Shown one piece after another: positions 1 through 8,672 of a stretch of 64,000 nucleotides of DNA. The position numbers and the translations under genes are program-made. The notes beneath the pieces are model-generated. The model was not told the DNA's origin and made no database searches. It saw only the letters and a list, made by a program, of their open reading frames with translations. Positions within the stretch are counted from its first letter, which is position 1; each line of letters opens with the position of its first letter. Location of the stretch: contig CBDHCD010000003.1 of the NCBI GenBank assembly GCA_965260995.1, positions 620,001-684,000 of the forward strand, written 5' to 3'. The stretch comes from JBBROS01 sp965260995 (lineage in GTDB: Bacteria > Pseudomonadota > Alphaproteobacteria > Acetobacterales > Acetobacteraceae).

Positions 1-418
1 TCAGGTGGTGGGTGAACAGGGCGCTGAGCACCACGTCGTACTGGCCGAGGCCGGGGTCGAACACGTCGGCGGCGCGGTAGTCGATCGGCACGCCGGGCGG
101 GGTGGCGGCGCGGGCGGCGGCGATGCCGAGCGGGTTGATGTCGAGGCCGGTCAACTCGACGCGGCGGCCGGCCCGGGTGGCCCAGCGGTGGATGCGGCGC
201 AGCATGTCGCCCTCGCCGCAGCCGACGTCCAGCACGCGCAAGACCCGGCCGGGGGCGCGGCGGGCGGCGCGGCGCATGAACCCGAGCGTGGGCAGCCGGG
301 CGAGGGTGACCGTGTTGACGGCGGCGAGGTCGGACAGGCAGCGGGCGAAGTCGTCCGCGCCGACGCGCTCGGTGTCCATCCACTCGGACTGGGTGCTGCG
401 GCGGGTGAAGTCAGACAC
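1..418 (-). CDS. Class I SAM-dependent methyltransferase, 3' end cut by the window edge
   Basis: The frame is open from a GTG at 418 to the left edge, so the C-terminus is missing. Residues 67-74 read LDVGCGEG, the glycine-rich SAM-binding motif I of class I methyltransferases. LTGLDINPLGIAAAR follows about 25 residues later and fits motif II, with an acidic residue at the end of beta-2. The GTG overlaps the stop of the type III polyketide synthase by 8 bp, so the two are translationally coupled. An in-frame ATG at 379 is an alternative start. A methyltransferase directly after a type III PKS suggests that it methylates the polyketide product, but the substrate is inferred from context only. 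Confidence 0.8.
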   Translation of the reverse strand, partial: MSDFTRRSTQSEWMDTERVGADDFARCLSDLAAVNTVTLARLPTLGFMRRAARRAPGRVLRVLDVGCGEGDMLRRIHRWATRAGRRVELTGLDINPLGIAAARAATPPGVPIDYRAADVFDPGLGQYDVVLSALFTHHL

Positions 419-1502
419 GGCGGAAGCGGAAGCTCTCGGCGCAGAGGCCGGGGCCGAAGGCGAGGGCCAGGCCGGGGCCGGTGGCATCCCCGGCCAGGAT
501 GCGTTCGAGCACGAAGCCGATGGTGGCGGAGGACACGTTGCCGATGTCGCGCAGGACGGCGCGCGAGTGGGCGAGGGCGCCGCTGGCGAGGCCGAAGCCG
601 TGCTCCACGGCGTCGAGCACGGTGCGGCCACCGGCGTGGACGGCCCAGAGGGCGACGTCCTGCGGGCTGGCGCCCCCCAGGATGCCGCCCTGGTCGTTGC
701 GATGGGTTTCGGCTTCGAGGGCGGCGGCGATGGCGGCGGGGACCTTGCCGCTGAGGTGCATGTCGAAGCCCTGGTCGCCGATGCGCCAGGTGATCAGGTC
801 CTGGGTGTTGGGCAGCGTGGTGGCGGAGAAGCTGTCGAGAGCGATGCCGTGCGGCTCGGCCGTGACCAGCAGGGCGGCGGCGCCGTCACCGAAGATCAGG
901 AACGAGAGCACCGTCTCAAGGTCTTGCGTTTCCTGTAAATGCAGGGTGCAGAGTTCGAGCGCCACGACCAGGACGCGGGCCGACGGGTCGGCGCGGACGG
1001 CTTGGTGGGCGAGGCGCAAGGCGGGAACGGCGGCATAGCAGCCCATGAAGCCGACCAAGGTGCGCTGCAAGGAGCCGCCGAGGCCGAGCTCCTCGGCGAT
1101 GCGCTGGTCGAGGCCGGGGGCGGTAAAGCCAGTGCAGCTCGCGACGATGATGTGGGTGACGGGACCGGGGTCGAGGCGGCGGACCGCTTCGGCACCGAGG
1201 GCGGTGGCGTGAGCCTCGTAGCGCTTCATGCGGGCGGCGGTGCCGGGGAACGCGCCGCGGCGGTAGAAGCCGCCGGTGTCGAGCGACGGGCCGTGTTCCT
1301 CCGCCGGGATCAGGGTGGAGAAACGGTGGTTGACGCCGGAACGGTCGGCCATGCGGTTGAACACCCGGCGGGCGCGGGGATCGTCGATCGTGTCACGGGC
1401 GAAGGCCAGGAATGCTTGATGGACATCGTTGGCGGGAACCGCGGTTGCCACCCGATTGATGTGAGAGGTCAGGATGTTGGCTCCGGCTTGCGTTCCTTGC
1501 AC
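411..1502 (-). CDS. Type III polyketide synthase (chalcone/stilbene synthase family)
   Basis: This 363-residue protein has the usual length for the family. The catalytic triad can be placed: Cys123 in ASCTGFTAPG, His289 in WAVHAGGRTVLD and Asn322 in GNVSSATIGF. FGDGAAALLV near residue 204 is another conserved thiolase-fold segment. Such homodimeric enzymes condense an acyl-CoA starter with malonyl-CoA units to give resorcinols, pyrones or phloroglucinols; starter and product cannot be read from the sequence. The start is a GTG at 1502 without a clear Shine-Dalgarno, so the first few residues are uncertain. The neighbouring methyltransferase starts inside its stop region. A strong terminator lies just upstream, so the gene probably needs its own promoter or read-through. 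Confidence 0.9.
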   Translation of the reverse strand: MQGTQAGANILTSHINRVATAVPANDVHQAFLAFARDTIDDPRARRVFNRMADRSGVNHRFSTLIPAEEHGPSLDTGGFYRRGAFPGTAARMKRYEAHATALGAEAVRRLDPGPVTHIIVASCTGFTAPGLDQRIAEELGLGGSLQRTLVGFMGCYAAVPALRLAHQAVRADPSARVLVVALELCTLHLQETQDLETVLSFLIFGDGAAALLVTAEPHGIALDSFSATTLPNTQDLITWRIGDQGFDMHLSGKVPAAIAAALEAETHRNDQGGILGGASPQDVALWAVHAGGRTVLDAVEHGFGLASGALAHSRAVLRDIGNVSSATIGFVLERILAGDATGPGLALAFGPGLCAESFRFRRV

Positions 1503-1524
1503 ATGGGGCGCGGCCAGGCCAACG

Positions 1525-1550
1525 AAAAGGCGGCGCTGGGTCGCGCCGCC
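1525..1550 (-). terminator. Rho-independent terminator of the glycine-zipper protein gene
   Basis: An 8-bp perfect stem (GGCGGCGC at 1529-1536, GCGCCGCC at 1543-1550) has a 6-nt loop. Read on the minus strand it is followed by TTTT (1525-1528). It lies 24 bp past the stop of the 1574-2185 gene and immediately before the PKS start. Confidence 0.65.
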
Positions 1551-1573
1551 TCGCCGTCGTTGTCAGGAAGAGT

Positions 1574-2185
1574 TCAAACGCGGGGGGTGGTCGTGGTCGA
1601 GCCCATCGTGCCGGTCGTGCCGGCGGTGTAGGCCGGAGCGTTCTCGTCGAACTTGGTCCAGCCCTCGGCGCGGTACTCGTCGCCGCGCGCCGTGGTGTTG
1701 ACGGCCCGGTTGGCATCGAGGACGCGCTCGGCCTCGGCCGCTTGGTCGTTTTCGGCCCGAACGGTCACGAGCGTGCCGCCGCGGCGAACGCCTTCGGCGT
1801 ACACGTTGGCGTCTGTTTCCGAAACTCCGGCCCCGACGAGGCCACCGAGCAGGCCGCCGCTGGCGGCGCCAATGCCGGCACCGGTGGCCATCGCCACCAG
1901 CCATCCGGCGGCGACGACGGGGCCGACACCCGGGATCGCCAGCATGCCAAGGCCGGCCAGGAGCCCGGCACCGCCACCGAGGACGGTGCCGAGCGTCGCG
2001 CCGGTGCCGGCACCGGTGCCGCTGTCGGCCGCCTCACCCGTGGTGGCGCTCGAACCATGCCTGTCATCGGTGTTGTTGGCGACGATGCTGATCGCGTCGT
2101 GGGCGATGCCGTTGGATTCCAATTGGGACACCGCCGTCTTGGCGTCATCGTAGGTGTCGAACAGGCGGCTTACAACGATGCTCAT
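1574..2185 (-). CDS. General-stress-type protein with a central glycine-zipper membrane segment
   Basis: The 203-residue product starts MSIVVSRLFDTYDDAK. This resembles the N-terminal domain of general stress protein 17M-like families: a short alpha/beta domain with pattern 'DTYDDAKTAVSQLESNGI'. A long Gly/Ala-rich hydrophobic stretch follows (about residues 60-115), typical of glycine zippers that insert in or associate with membranes. A polar domain comes next with 'GTLVTVRAENDQAAEAERVLD'. The ATG at 2185 is chosen because AAGGAGC lies a few bases upstream; a longer frame to 2269 has no such site. Role inferred: envelope or osmotic stress protein. Its own terminator follows. Confidence 0.72.
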   Translation of the reverse strand: MSIVVSRLFDTYDDAKTAVSQLESNGIAHDAISIVANNTDDRHGSSATTGEAADSGTGAGTGATLGTVLGGGAGLLAGLGMLAIPGVGPVVAAGWLVAMATGAGIGAASGGLLGGLVGAGVSETDANVYAEGVRRGGTLVTVRAENDQAAEAERVLDANRAVNTTARGDEYRAEGWTKFDENAPAYTAGTTGTMGSTTTTPRV

Positions 2186-2213
2186 GTCATGCTCCTTAGG
2201 CTGATGACGAACT

Positions 2214-2639
2214 TTATTGGGCCTTGATCTCGCCCTGATAATCGAGGGCGACGGGGACGGACTTGCCATCCTTCATGCCCATGCCGCGCCAGACGCCCTG
2301 GTTGTCGAGCTTGAGACCGGTGACTTGGCTGTAGCCCTTGTCCTCGATGCGCGACTTGGCTTGCGCCTCAGTGAAGCTGTTGGCGCCGGGCGTGATGGCG
2401 GCATTGGTTTGGGCGGGCGCCGTCGGTGGGGTCGCGGGGCGTGGGGTGACTGGAACGGGTGTCACCGTGACGGCCGCGGGCGGCACCACCGGTGTGCCCG
2501 GGGTGGTCGGGACGGTGCCGGCGGCGGGCGGAACGGTTGTGGCGCCCGGATTCGTGGTCGAGGGCGTGGTCGTCTGCGCCTGAGCGCCGAGGCCAGCCAG
2601 CAGCGCCATCGTGAGCGATGCGGTCAAAGCAAGCTTCAT
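2214..2639 (-). CDS. Secreted PepSY-like domain protein with a Pro/Thr-rich linker
   Basis: The product has 141 residues. An N-terminal signal peptide (MKLALTASLTMALLAGLGAQAQ) predicts export to the periplasm. Residues about 23-75 are a low-complexity linker rich in Pro, Thr and Val. The C-terminal 55 residues ('FTEAQAKSRIEDKGYSQV...') resemble the small PepSY-like or BON-sized alpha/beta fold: a helix with alternating charge, then beta hairpins ending in ALDYQGEIKAQ. The ribosome-binding site is a purine-rich AAGAGAGAGA just upstream. No catalytic residues are evident. A regulatory or inhibitory periplasmic role is known for PepSY families but is not shown here. Confidence 0.7.
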   Translation of the reverse strand: MKLALTASLTMALLAGLGAQAQTTTPSTTNPGATTVPPAAGTVPTTPGTPVVPPAAVTVTPVPVTPRPATPPTAPAQTNAAITPGANSFTEAQAKSRIEDKGYSQVTGLKLDNQGVWRGMGMKDGKSVPVALDYQGEIKAQ

Positions 2640-2734
2640 TGGTTCTCTCTCTCTTGGCGCGCTTACAACGATCCCGGAGTGAATTTCGTTCCGCCGCGTC
2701 GCGCGCCGATGTGGCCGATACGCCGAGAAGCGCG

Positions 2735-2749
2735 CCCGGCCAGGCCGGG
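2735..2749. terminator. GC hairpin downstream of the large surface-protein gene
   Basis: A perfect 7-bp inverted repeat (CCCGGCC, one A, GGCCGGG) lies between two minus-strand genes. It could end transcription of the 2838-4808 gene. It has no T-run and a 1-nt spacer, so as RNA it would need to open to a larger loop. Weak call. Confidence 0.3.
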
Positions 2750-2837
2750 TTGCCCGGCCATCACGGAAACGTGCGGGCGCTCGGTCGCGGCGCGGCGGTG
2801 GGCGGCGGGAGAGGCCGGCTGGCTTCGGGATGGGCGG

Positions 2838-4808
2838 TCAAAGAGAGAAGATCGTCATGTAGTCGATGCCGCCGATCTGGCCCGTGGTGATGGCGTAGGT
2901 GTCGGTCACCGCGCGGTCGGCGCCGGTGAAGGTGATGCTGGCGGTGACCTGCCCGTTGCCCGCCAGGTCGACCCGCATGGTGCGGCCCTCGTAGCCGGGC
3001 GCGCCGGCCCGTTCCTCCCACACGTAGCGGGAGCTGTCGGCGTGGAACCCGAACAGGGTGGCGATGTCGCCGGGATGGAAGCCGACGATGGTGTCCCAGG
3101 TGACGGCGTTGCTGCGCGCGTCGAGGAAGAACACATCGGCACCGGTGCCGCTGACGAGGAAGTTGGAGCCTTTGCCGGCGTCGACCACGTTCTGGCCGGA
3201 TTGGAGCGCCACGGCGGCGTCGCCGACGAAGTTCTTGACGAAGACGTTCGGCGTGCGGGCGGTGATGGCGACCGTTTGCGTGCCGTCGTAGATGTATTGG
3301 GCGCGCAGGTAGTCCACCGGGCCGTGGTAATTTTCGCCGCGGGCGAGGGTCTGGTTGCCGTCGGCCGTCGCGGTCATGAAGGCCGAGCCGGGCGCGGGTT
3401 CGAAATGCTCGGCGAGGTGGTCCGTGTCGACGGAAGGCGAGATCGTGACGGCGGTGTCGTTGACCTGGGCGACGGCTCCGGCCGCGTCGACGACGGTGAC
3501 GGTGAGGCGGGCCAGGCCGGGCCGCGTGGGCGTGAGGACGATGCGGCGGGCGATATCCTGCAAGGAGGACAGGGTTCCGGTGGTGACGAAGGTGCTTTTG
3601 GCTGGGTTGAAGTTGCCGAGATCAACGCCGCCCAGCTGGGCGAGCGAGGGGTCCTGCAAGGTGATCGCCAGGGTGGCGACCTGGTTCGGGTCGCTGGCTG
3701 AGATGGACAGGCCGCCGAGCGGGTAGATCTGCATCGTGGTCGTCGCCTGCTGGGCCGTCCAGGTGCCGGTCAGGGTCGGCGGGTCGGACGGAACGATGAC
3801 GCCGACGGTGTTGGCAACGTTGGCGAACCAGCGGCCGCCGTCGAGGCCGGCGGCGCTGATGACGGTCTGCAGCGTCGCCGGGCCGCTTGATGTGCCGTCG
3901 GCGCGAACGACGACGCGCAGGGTGATGGTGCTGCTGGCGGGATCGCCGGAGGCCGTGTTGACGACGGTGCCGAAGCGCACGACGCCGTCCGCGCCGATCG
4001 TGCGCGCGCCGAGCCGCAGCCCGGCGCCGACGCCGATGATGCTGATGGAGTCCATGTCGGCCAGCGCGAGGCTCGCGGTTCCGCCCGGGAGCACGACCCC
4101 GACCTGGAGGTCCCTGATGGTGCCGCTCGGCACGACGACGCTGACGTCGAACGCGATGGTCTTGCCCTTGGCGACGGCGCCCGGGTCGGTTTCCGCCTGG
4201 ACGATCGGGATGGGGGCCGCGGTGACGACCGTGGTGGTGGCCGAGGCCGGGTGCGTGCCCGACAGGTCGGCGCCGCCCGGGGCGGCGGCGACGTGGACGA
4301 GATCGGCGCGGCTGAGCAGGGTGGCGTAGGGGGCGGGCAGGGCGGGGCCGGCTTGCAGGGTGTAGGTGACGAGAGCGATGTTGCGGCCGGAGTCCGGATC
4401 GTAGGCGGAGAGAGGGGCGGCGATCAGCAGGCCGTCCGCGCCGAACAGGTCGCCGCCGATGGCCAGGTCGGCGCCGGCGCCGTCCGTCACGCTCAGGTTC
4501 AGGCCGGCGGAGGGCACGACGAAGCCGGGGGGCATGGCGGCGCGGACCCGCACGTCGTAGGCGGCGGTGCCCTGCGTCCTGTTCTGGACGGCGATGACGA
4601 AGATGACCTCGTCCCCGGCGGCGACGGCGTAGACGACGTCGTCGAACGGCTCGCCGTCGAGGCCGGCGCTGCTGACGACGCCGCCGAACTGGCTGGTGAA
4701 GGGGCTGAATCCCCAGGGACCGCCGGTGCCGGTGAAGGTGCTGTCGTCGCTGGAGGCGTAGAGGCTGCCGGTTTGCAGCGTCAGGACCGGGGAGACGCCG
4801 GCTGGCAT
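2838..4808 (-). CDS. Large beta-rich surface/secreted protein with RTX-like C-terminus, function unknown
   Basis: The product has 656 residues and no cleavable N-terminal signal peptide. The body is built of Ig/cadherin-like beta segments: repeated 'TLTVTVVDAAG'-type strands, DUF11-like 'VIFVIAVQNRTQGTAAYDVRVRAAMP', and 'ITLRVVVRADGTSSGPATLQTVISAAG'. The last ~150 residues carry 'GKGSNFLVSGTGADVFFLD' followed by 'WDTIVGFHPGDIATLFGF'. This matches the degenerate hemolysin-type repeat plus 'I-x-F-x-x-GD' module at the end of many type I secretion substrates. Start chosen at ATG 4808 with GAAAGGG upstream; the frame continues to 4934 without a better site. Likely exported by a type I system encoded elsewhere. 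Adhesin or surface-layer role is inferred. Confidence 0.6.
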   Translation of the reverse strand: MPAGVSPVLTLQTGSLYASSDDSTFTGTGGPWGFSPFTSQFGGVVSSAGLDGEPFDDVVYAVAAGDEVIFVIAVQNRTQGTAAYDVRVRAAMPPGFVVPSAGLNLSVTDGAGADLAIGGDLFGADGLLIAAPLSAYDPDSGRNIALVTYTLQAGPALPAPYATLLSRADLVHVAAAPGGADLSGTHPASATTTVVTAAPIPIVQAETDPGAVAKGKTIAFDVSVVVPSGTIRDLQVGVVLPGGTASLALADMDSISIIGVGAGLRLGARTIGADGVVRFGTVVNTASGDPASSTITLRVVVRADGTSSGPATLQTVISAAGLDGGRWFANVANTVGVIVPSDPPTLTGTWTAQQATTTMQIYPLGGLSISASDPNQVATLAITLQDPSLAQLGGVDLGNFNPAKSTFVTTGTLSSLQDIARRIVLTPTRPGLARLTVTVVDAAGAVAQVNDTAVTISPSVDTDHLAEHFEPAPGSAFMTATADGNQTLARGENYHGPVDYLRAQYIYDGTQTVAITARTPNVFVKNFVGDAAVALQSGQNVVDAGKGSNFLVSGTGADVFFLDARSNAVTWDTIVGFHPGDIATLFGFHADSSRYVWEERAGAPGYEGRTMRVDLAGNGQVTASITFTGADRAVTDTYAITTGQIGGIDYMTIFSL

Positions 4809-5001
4809 GGGGGGGCCCTTTCGGATCGTGATCGGGCCCTTAAAGTTGCGTAAACTCGTTGAAATCACGTGAACGGGGCGGACGGCTCGGCGCGTCACGC
4901 CGGCAGGCGGCGCTTGCCGCGGCGGCGTTGCCATAGGATACGGGGACCATAGAACGCTCGGGCCAGTGGCTGCCGGGCGGCAACGGGGACGGATCAGGGA
5001 T

Positions 5002-6231
5002 ATGCGCGCGCGAGACGTGAAGAAGGTGGTGCTGGCCTATTCCGGAGGGTTGGACACCAGCGTCATCCTGCGCTGGCTGCAGACGACCTACGGGTGCGAG
5101 GTCGTGACCTTCACCGCCGACCTCGGGCAAGGCGAGGAGCTGGAGCCGGCGCGGCGCAAGGCCGAAATGTTCGGCGTGAAGCAGGTGTTCATCGACGATC
5201 TGCGGGAAACGTTCGTGCGCGACTTCGTGTTTCCGATGTTCCGGGCCAACACGGTCTACGAGGGCCAGTACCTGCTGGGCACCAGCATCGCCCGGCCGCT
5301 GATCGCGCAGCGCCAGATCGAGATCGCGGAGATGGTGGGCGCCGACGCGGTGGCGCACGGGGCGACGGGCAAGGGCAATGACCAGGTGCGGTTCGAGCTG
5401 GCCTACTACGCGCTGAAGCCGGACGTGACGGTGATCTCGCCGTGGCGGGAATGGGACCTGACCAGCCGGACGCGGCTGCTGGAGTTCGCGGAACAGAACC
5501 AGATCCCGATCGCCAAGGACAAGCGGGGCGACGCGCCGTTCAGCGTGGACGCCAACCTGCTGCACTCATCGAGCGAAGGCAAGGTGTTGGAGGACCCGGC
5601 TGAGGAAGCGCCTGAGGTCGTGTACCAGCGAACGATCCGGCCGGAGGACGCGCCGGACCGCGCCACGGTCGTCAGCGTCGAGTTCAAGGGCGGCGACCCG
5701 GTGGCGATCGATGGCGGGCGGCTGTCGCCGGCGGGCCTGCTCACGAAGCTGAACGAACTCGGCTACGCCAACGGGATCGGGCGGCTCGACCTGGTGGAGA
5801 ACCGGTTCGTCGGCATGAAGTCGCGCGGGGTTTACGAGACGCCGGGGGGCACGATCCTGCTGGCGGCCCATCGCGCCATCGAGAGCATCACGCTCGACCG
5901 CGAGGCGGCGCACCTCAAGGACGAGCTGATGCCGCGCTACGCCGAACTGATCTACAACGGGTTCTGGTTCAGCCCGGAGCGGCGGATGCTGCAGGCGGCG
6001 ATCGACGAGAGCCAGCGCAGCGTCAGCGGGCGGGTGCGGCTCAAGCTTTACAAGGGCGGCGTCACCTGCGTCGGGCGGGACAGCCCGAACAGCCTGTATT
6101 CGATGAAGGTGGTGACGTTCGAGGACGACCAGGGGGCGTATGACCAGGTCGACGCGCAAGGGTTCATCAAGCTGAACGCGCTGCGGCTGCGGCTGGGCGC
6201 GCGGGCGGGGCGCAAGGGGGGCGCGCTTTAA
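5002..6231 (+). CDS. argG: Argininosuccinate synthase
   Basis: The product (409 residues, family about 400) joins citrulline and aspartate with ATP cleavage, the penultimate step of arginine synthesis, in the cytosol. The PP-loop is clear near the start (AYSGGLDTS, Ser14-Ser20). The conserved citrulline/aspartate-binding stretches 'GATGKGNDQVRFEL' and 'SPWREW' are present. ATG 5002 is chosen because it gives the canonical N-terminus 11 residues before the PP-loop and follows GGATCAGGGA. An upstream in-frame ATG at 4966 would add 12 atypical residues. It diverges from the surface-protein gene across a 190-bp gap that must hold both promoters. Two ABC permease genes follow 76 bp downstream. Confidence 0.97.
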   Translation: MRARDVKKVVLAYSGGLDTSVILRWLQTTYGCEVVTFTADLGQGEELEPARRKAEMFGVKQVFIDDLRETFVRDFVFPMFRANTVYEGQYLLGTSIARPLIAQRQIEIAEMVGADAVAHGATGKGNDQVRFELAYYALKPDVTVISPWREWDLTSRTRLLEFAEQNQIPIAKDKRGDAPFSVDANLLHSSSEGKVLEDPAEEAPEVVYQRTIRPEDAPDRATVVSVEFKGGDPVAIDGGRLSPAGLLTKLNELGYANGIGRLDLVENRFVGMKSRGVYETPGGTILLAAHRAIESITLDREAAHLKDELMPRYAELIYNGFWFSPERRMLQAAIDESQRSVSGRVRLKLYKGGVTCVGRDSPNSLYSMKVVTFEDDQGAYDQVDAQGFIKLNALRLRLGARAGRKGGAL

Positions 6232-6307
6232 GGGACGGCGTGCTGCCCTGGCGTCCGGCCGGCGCTTTGGCTATCGTTGCTGGCAGGAAACGCCCTGAAC
6301 GCCGGGC

Positions 6308-7294
6308 ATGGGGGAGCGCATGAGCGAGAACGTCGCCGCCGCGGGCCGGGCGGATAGCCATACGTGGCGGTGGTCGCCGCCGCGCGACACGTGGCTGATC
6401 CGCCTGTTCGACAACAAGCCGTTCCTGGCGGTGCTGTGCTTGTTCCCGGCCGTCGGGCTGTTGATGGTGTTCCTGACGTACCCGCTGGGCTTGGGCATGT
6501 TCCTCGCCTTCACCGACACGCGAATCGGGCGCAGCGGCGTCTGGGTCGGGTTCGAGAACTTCCAGAGCCTGTGGAACGACCGCATTTTCTGGCTGAGCGT
6601 CACCAACACGCTGATCTACACGGGCCTGGCCACGGTGGGGAAGTTCGGTCTCGGGCTGTGGCTGGCGCTGCTGCTGAACAACAACATCCCGTTCAAGTCG
6701 CTGATCCGGGCGATCGTGCTGGTGCCGTGGATCGTGCCGACGGTGCTGTCGGCGATCGCGTTCTGGTGGATCTACGACCCGCAGTTCTCGATCATCTCCT
6801 ACGTGCTCGAAAGCATGGGGCTGATCGACCGCAACATCGATTTCCTCGGCACGCCGTGGCACGCGCGACTGAGCCTGATCGCGGCCAACATCTGGCGCGG
6901 CATCCCGTTCGTCGCCATCAGCCTGCTGGCCGGGCTGCAGACGATCTCGCCGTCGCTGTACGAGGCGGCGATGCTGGACGGGGCGACGCCGTGGCAGCGG
7001 TTCGTCAACGTGACGCTGCCGATGCTGATGCCGGTGCTGTCGGTGGTGCTGACGTTCTCGGTGCTGTTCACGTTCACCGATTTCCAGTTGGTGTACGCCA
7101 TCACGCGCGGCGGGCCGCTCAACTCGACGCACCTGATGGCGACGCTGGCGTTCCAGCGCGGCATCCCCGGGGGGCAGTTGGGCGAGGGGGCGGCCATCGC
7201 GGTGGCGATGATCCCGTTCCTGGTGGCGGCGACGCTGTTCAGCTACTTCGGCCTGGCGCGGCGCAAGTGGCAGCAGGGAGAAGGCAATGACTGA
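6308..7294 (+). CDS. Carbohydrate ABC transporter permease, MalF/UgpA type
   Basis: The protein has about 328 residues and six predicted membrane segments. The binding-protein-dependent permease (EAA) loop is 'YEAAMLDGATPWQRFVNVTLPMLMP', where EAA-x3-G and the following I/L-P contact the ATPase. It sits in the inner membrane and forms half of the channel. A second start (ATG 6320, MSENV...) has GGGGGAG just upstream and may be the real one. The next permease gene overlaps by 8 bp. Unusually, no periplasmic binding protein or ATP-binding gene is adjacent, so the substrate is unknown and partners must be encoded elsewhere. Confidence 0.9.
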   Translation: MGERMSENVAAAGRADSHTWRWSPPRDTWLIRLFDNKPFLAVLCLFPAVGLLMVFLTYPLGLGMFLAFTDTRIGRSGVWVGFENFQSLWNDRIFWLSVTNTLIYTGLATVGKFGLGLWLALLLNNNIPFKSLIRAIVLVPWIVPTVLSAIAFWWIYDPQFSIISYVLESMGLIDRNIDFLGTPWHARLSLIAANIWRGIPFVAISLLAGLQTISPSLYEAAMLDGATPWQRFVNVTLPMLMPVLSVVLTFSVLFTFTDFQLVYAITRGGPLNSTHLMATLAFQRGIPGGQLGEGAAIAVAMIPFLVAATLFSYFGLARRKWQQGEGND

Positions 7295-8177
7295 CACCCC
7301 GGCCACGGCCGCCGTCCCCGAACGCCAGGGGGCGATGAACTGGGACAGCATCCCGCGCCGGGTGGTGACGCTGTGGATCCCGCTCAGCGTGTTCGTGCTG
7401 GTGTTGCTGTTCCCGTTCTATTGGATGGCGGTGACGACGTTCAAGCCGAATGAGGAGCTGTACAACTACAAGGATTTCAACCCGTTCTGGGTCACGTCTC
7501 CCACGTTGCAGAACGTGCGCAAGCTGTTGTTCGACACCGACTACCCGCAATGGCTGCTGACGACGATGGAGATCGCGGTGGCGGCCACCGTGATCAGCAT
7601 CTTCGCCAGCGTGCTCGCCGCCTACGCGATCCAGCGGCTGCGCTTCCGCGGCAGCAACTGGGTGGGGCTGGCGATCTACCTGGCCTACCTGGTGCCGCCG
7701 AGCATCCTGTTCATCCCGTTGGCGACGATGGTGTTCAAGCTCGGGCTGTTCGACTCGCCCTGGGCGCTGATCCTGACCTACCCGACGTTCCTGATCCCGT
7801 TCTGCACCTGGCTGCTGATCGGCTACTTCAAGTCGATCCCCTACGAGCTTGAGGAATGCGCGTTGATCGACGGCGCGACCCGGCTGCAGATCCTGCGGCG
7901 GATCACGCTGCCGCTGGCGGTGCCCGGGCTGATCAGCGCCGGCATCTTCGCGTTCACGTTGTCCTGGAACGAGTTCATCTACGCGCTGGCGTTCATCCAG
8001 TCGTCGGAGAAGAAGACGGTGCCGGTGGCGGTGCTGACGCAGCTCGTTCAGGGGGACGACTACCAATGGGGCGCGCTGATGGCGGGGGCGCTGTTCGGGT
8101 CCATCCCGGTGGCGCTGCTCTACTCGTTCTTCGTCGAGTACTACGTCAGCTCGCTGACCGGGGCGGTGAAGGAGTAG
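7287..8177 (+). CDS. Carbohydrate ABC transporter permease, MalG/UgpE type
   Basis: The 296-residue inner-membrane protein has six predicted helices and the EAA-like loop 'YELEECALIDGATRLQILRRITLPLAVPGL'. It pairs with the upstream MalF-type permease, whose last 8 bp it overlaps, to form a heterodimeric channel. FTLSWNEFIYAL near residue 225 is typical of the MalG subfamily of sugar transporters. No ATPase gene follows; the next frame is a small membrane protein of unknown function. Known family role: sugar or polyol import. The substrate cannot be told from this gene. Confidence 0.9.
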   Translation: MTDTPATAAVPERQGAMNWDSIPRRVVTLWIPLSVFVLVLLFPFYWMAVTTFKPNEELYNYKDFNPFWVTSPTLQNVRKLLFDTDYPQWLLTTMEIAVAATVISIFASVLAAYAIQRLRFRGSNWVGLAIYLAYLVPPSILFIPLATMVFKLGLFDSPWALILTYPTFLIPFCTWLLIGYFKSIPYELEECALIDGATRLQILRRITLPLAVPGLISAGIFAFTLSWNEFIYALAFIQSSEKKTVPVAVLTQLVQGDDYQWGALMAGALFGSIPVALLYSFFVEYYVSSLTGAVKE

Positions 8178-8261
8178 GGCGCGACCGGTTGTTTCCGGGC
8201 GGGCGCGTCCCGAATTCCGAGTGGGCCCGGAGCTGTGGGCACCCGTGTTAAGGTGAGGCCA

Positions 8262-8672
8262 GTGCGTCGAGATCCCGTCATCATCGCTTGGGCGGTCGGC
8301 TTGCTGCTGGCAGCCGTGATCTACGCCGTCGGCCCGGACCAGTTCCTGTTCCGCTTGCAGGACTCGCTGCACGTGCTGGCGTGGCGAATCGGCGAAGCGC
8401 TCTCGGAGTTGTCGGCGACGGCGCTCGACGTGGTGCGGGCGCTGTCGATCGGGCTGTTCGTGACGTTCCTGGCGCTGGCCGCCGCGGTCGCGCGCCGGGG
8501 CGGGCGGTCGCGGCTGGCGGTGGTGGTGGTCAGCATCCTGTTCCTGCTGCTGGCGCAAGGCTCGGTGTTGGGCGACCGCACGCGGTGGGTCGCGGCGCTG
8601 CTGCTAACCGGCCTGGGCGCCGCGGTGATGACGGGACGGCTGCGGCAAGGCGGCGTGCCGGCCCGGGCCTGA
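8262..8672 (+). CDS. Small membrane protein of unknown function
   Basis: The product has about 136 residues if translation starts at GTG 8262, which follows AAGGTGAGG. An earlier GTG at 8235 would add nine residues without a good ribosome-binding site. Four hydrophobic segments are visible: 'VIIAWAVGLLLAAVIYAVG', a region near residue 65, 'LAVVVVSILFLLLA' and 'WVAALLLTGLGAAVM'. I do not recognise a family. It follows the two sugar permeases in the same direction and could belong to their transcript. Its last 69 bp overlap the 3' end of the convergent DUF6362 gene. Confidence 0.5.
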   Translation: MRRDPVIIAWAVGLLLAAVIYAVGPDQFLFRLQDSLHVLAWRIGEALSELSATALDVVRALSIGLFVTFLALAAAVARRGGRSRLAVVVVSILFLLLAQGSVLGDRTRWVAALLLTGLGAAVMTGRLRQGGVPARA

